From: an uncultured Bacteroidales bacterium
GTDB taxonomy: Bacteria; Bacteroidota; Bacteroidia; Bacteroidales; Bacteroidaceae
DNA: 50,728 bases
NCBI GenBank assembly: GCA_902798685.1
Contig: CADBXO010000012.1
Location: forward strand, 1 to 50,728
Direction: 5' to 3'
Positions within the stretch are counted from its first letter, which is position 1. Each line of letters begins with the position of its first letter. The position numbers were made by a program, and so were the translations under genes. The notes under the pieces were generated by a model. That model was given only the letters and a program-made list of their open reading frames with translations. It ran no database searches and was not told where the DNA came from. Shown here piece by piece: positions 50,694-50,728 of the stretch.

Positions 50694-50728
50694 ATGAGTC
50701 AGAAAATCAGAATCAAACTGAAGTCTTA
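50694..50728 (+). CDS. rpsJ: 30S ribosomal protein S10, 5' end
   Basis: Only 11 codons are inside the window (MSQKIRIKLKS), matching the S10 N-terminus. Position after fusA is the usual one in Bacteroidetes, where the S10-spc ribosomal gene series follows. Confidence 0.85.
   Translation, partial: MSQKIRIKLKS

Overview
The window is a stretch of a Bacteroidota chromosome, almost certainly order Bacteroidales. The signs are promoters of the Bacteroidetes sigma type (TTTG, 18-21 nt, TAnnTTTG), absence of Shine-Dalgarno leaders, lineage-typical genes (SprA, PorT, DUF4290 before murA, DUF3467 before rpsL, an ArgF'-type transcarbamylase, meso-diaminopimelate dehydrogenase) and many lipoproteins with a short N-terminal lipobox. 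GC looks near 50 %. A T9SS-bearing Prevotellaceae-like gut or oral genome would fit, but the genus cannot be fixed from this alone.

Layout. 1-7137 (+): envelope operon DUF4290, murA, rimM, M23 peptidase, dxr, rseP, sodium:neurotransmitter-type symporter, with overlapping or touching genes. 7105-9455: a lipoprotein gene and a CCA-adding enzyme gene diverge from back-to-back promoters. 9486-11804: GH3 glycosidase. 11811-11945: a pair of inverted ~53-bp elements forming the convergent boundary. 11951-19802 (-): ruvA then the giant T9SS translocon gene sprA. 19924-23046: diaminopimelate dehydrogenase facing a tandem pair of secreted MORN-repeat proteins. 23111-26324 (+): DUF2007, proB, proA, argF' (proline and arginine synthesis). 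26328-30804 (-): PASTA protein, RluA-type pseudouridine synthase, D-Ala-D-Ala ligase, acyltransferase, NigD-like lipoprotein, from one strong promoter. 30944-33638: rpmH diverging from efp, radC, a MIP18/DUF59 protein and lpxH. 33685-35904 (-): pta-ackA acetate pathway. 36070-36143 (-): a CAU-anticodon tRNA. 36295-43473: START-like protein, LptF/G permease, aminotransferase, ferredoxin (-), PorT, rplS, Wzi-like barrel plus a lipoprotein. 43476-46767: LolD ATPase (-), asd (+), sugar MFS transporter (-). 47056-50728 (+): DUF3467, rpsL, rpsG, fusA, start of rpsJ.

Themes. Peptidoglycan precursor and envelope functions recur (murA, M23, ddl, PASTA, ddh, asd, lpxH, LptF/G, Wzi). Two core type IX secretion parts (SprA, PorT) occur about 21 kb apart. 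No mobile elements, CRISPR arrays or phage genes are visible and no gene-free stretch exceeds 300 bases, so this is mainly a housekeeping region.

Most notable points: fusA (EF-G) is broken by an apparent 52-nt loss just after the G3 motif; MurA has Asp in place of the fosfomycin-reactive Cys; ArgF' has Ser at its substrate-specificity position; the acyltransferase has an HX5D rather than HX4D motif; the MORN pair carries a shared barrel-like C-terminal domain; there is an inverted pair of related 53-bp elements, a G-quadruplex-like tract near pta, and several candidate structured ribosomal-protein leaders. I did not find a clear new defence or metabolic system.
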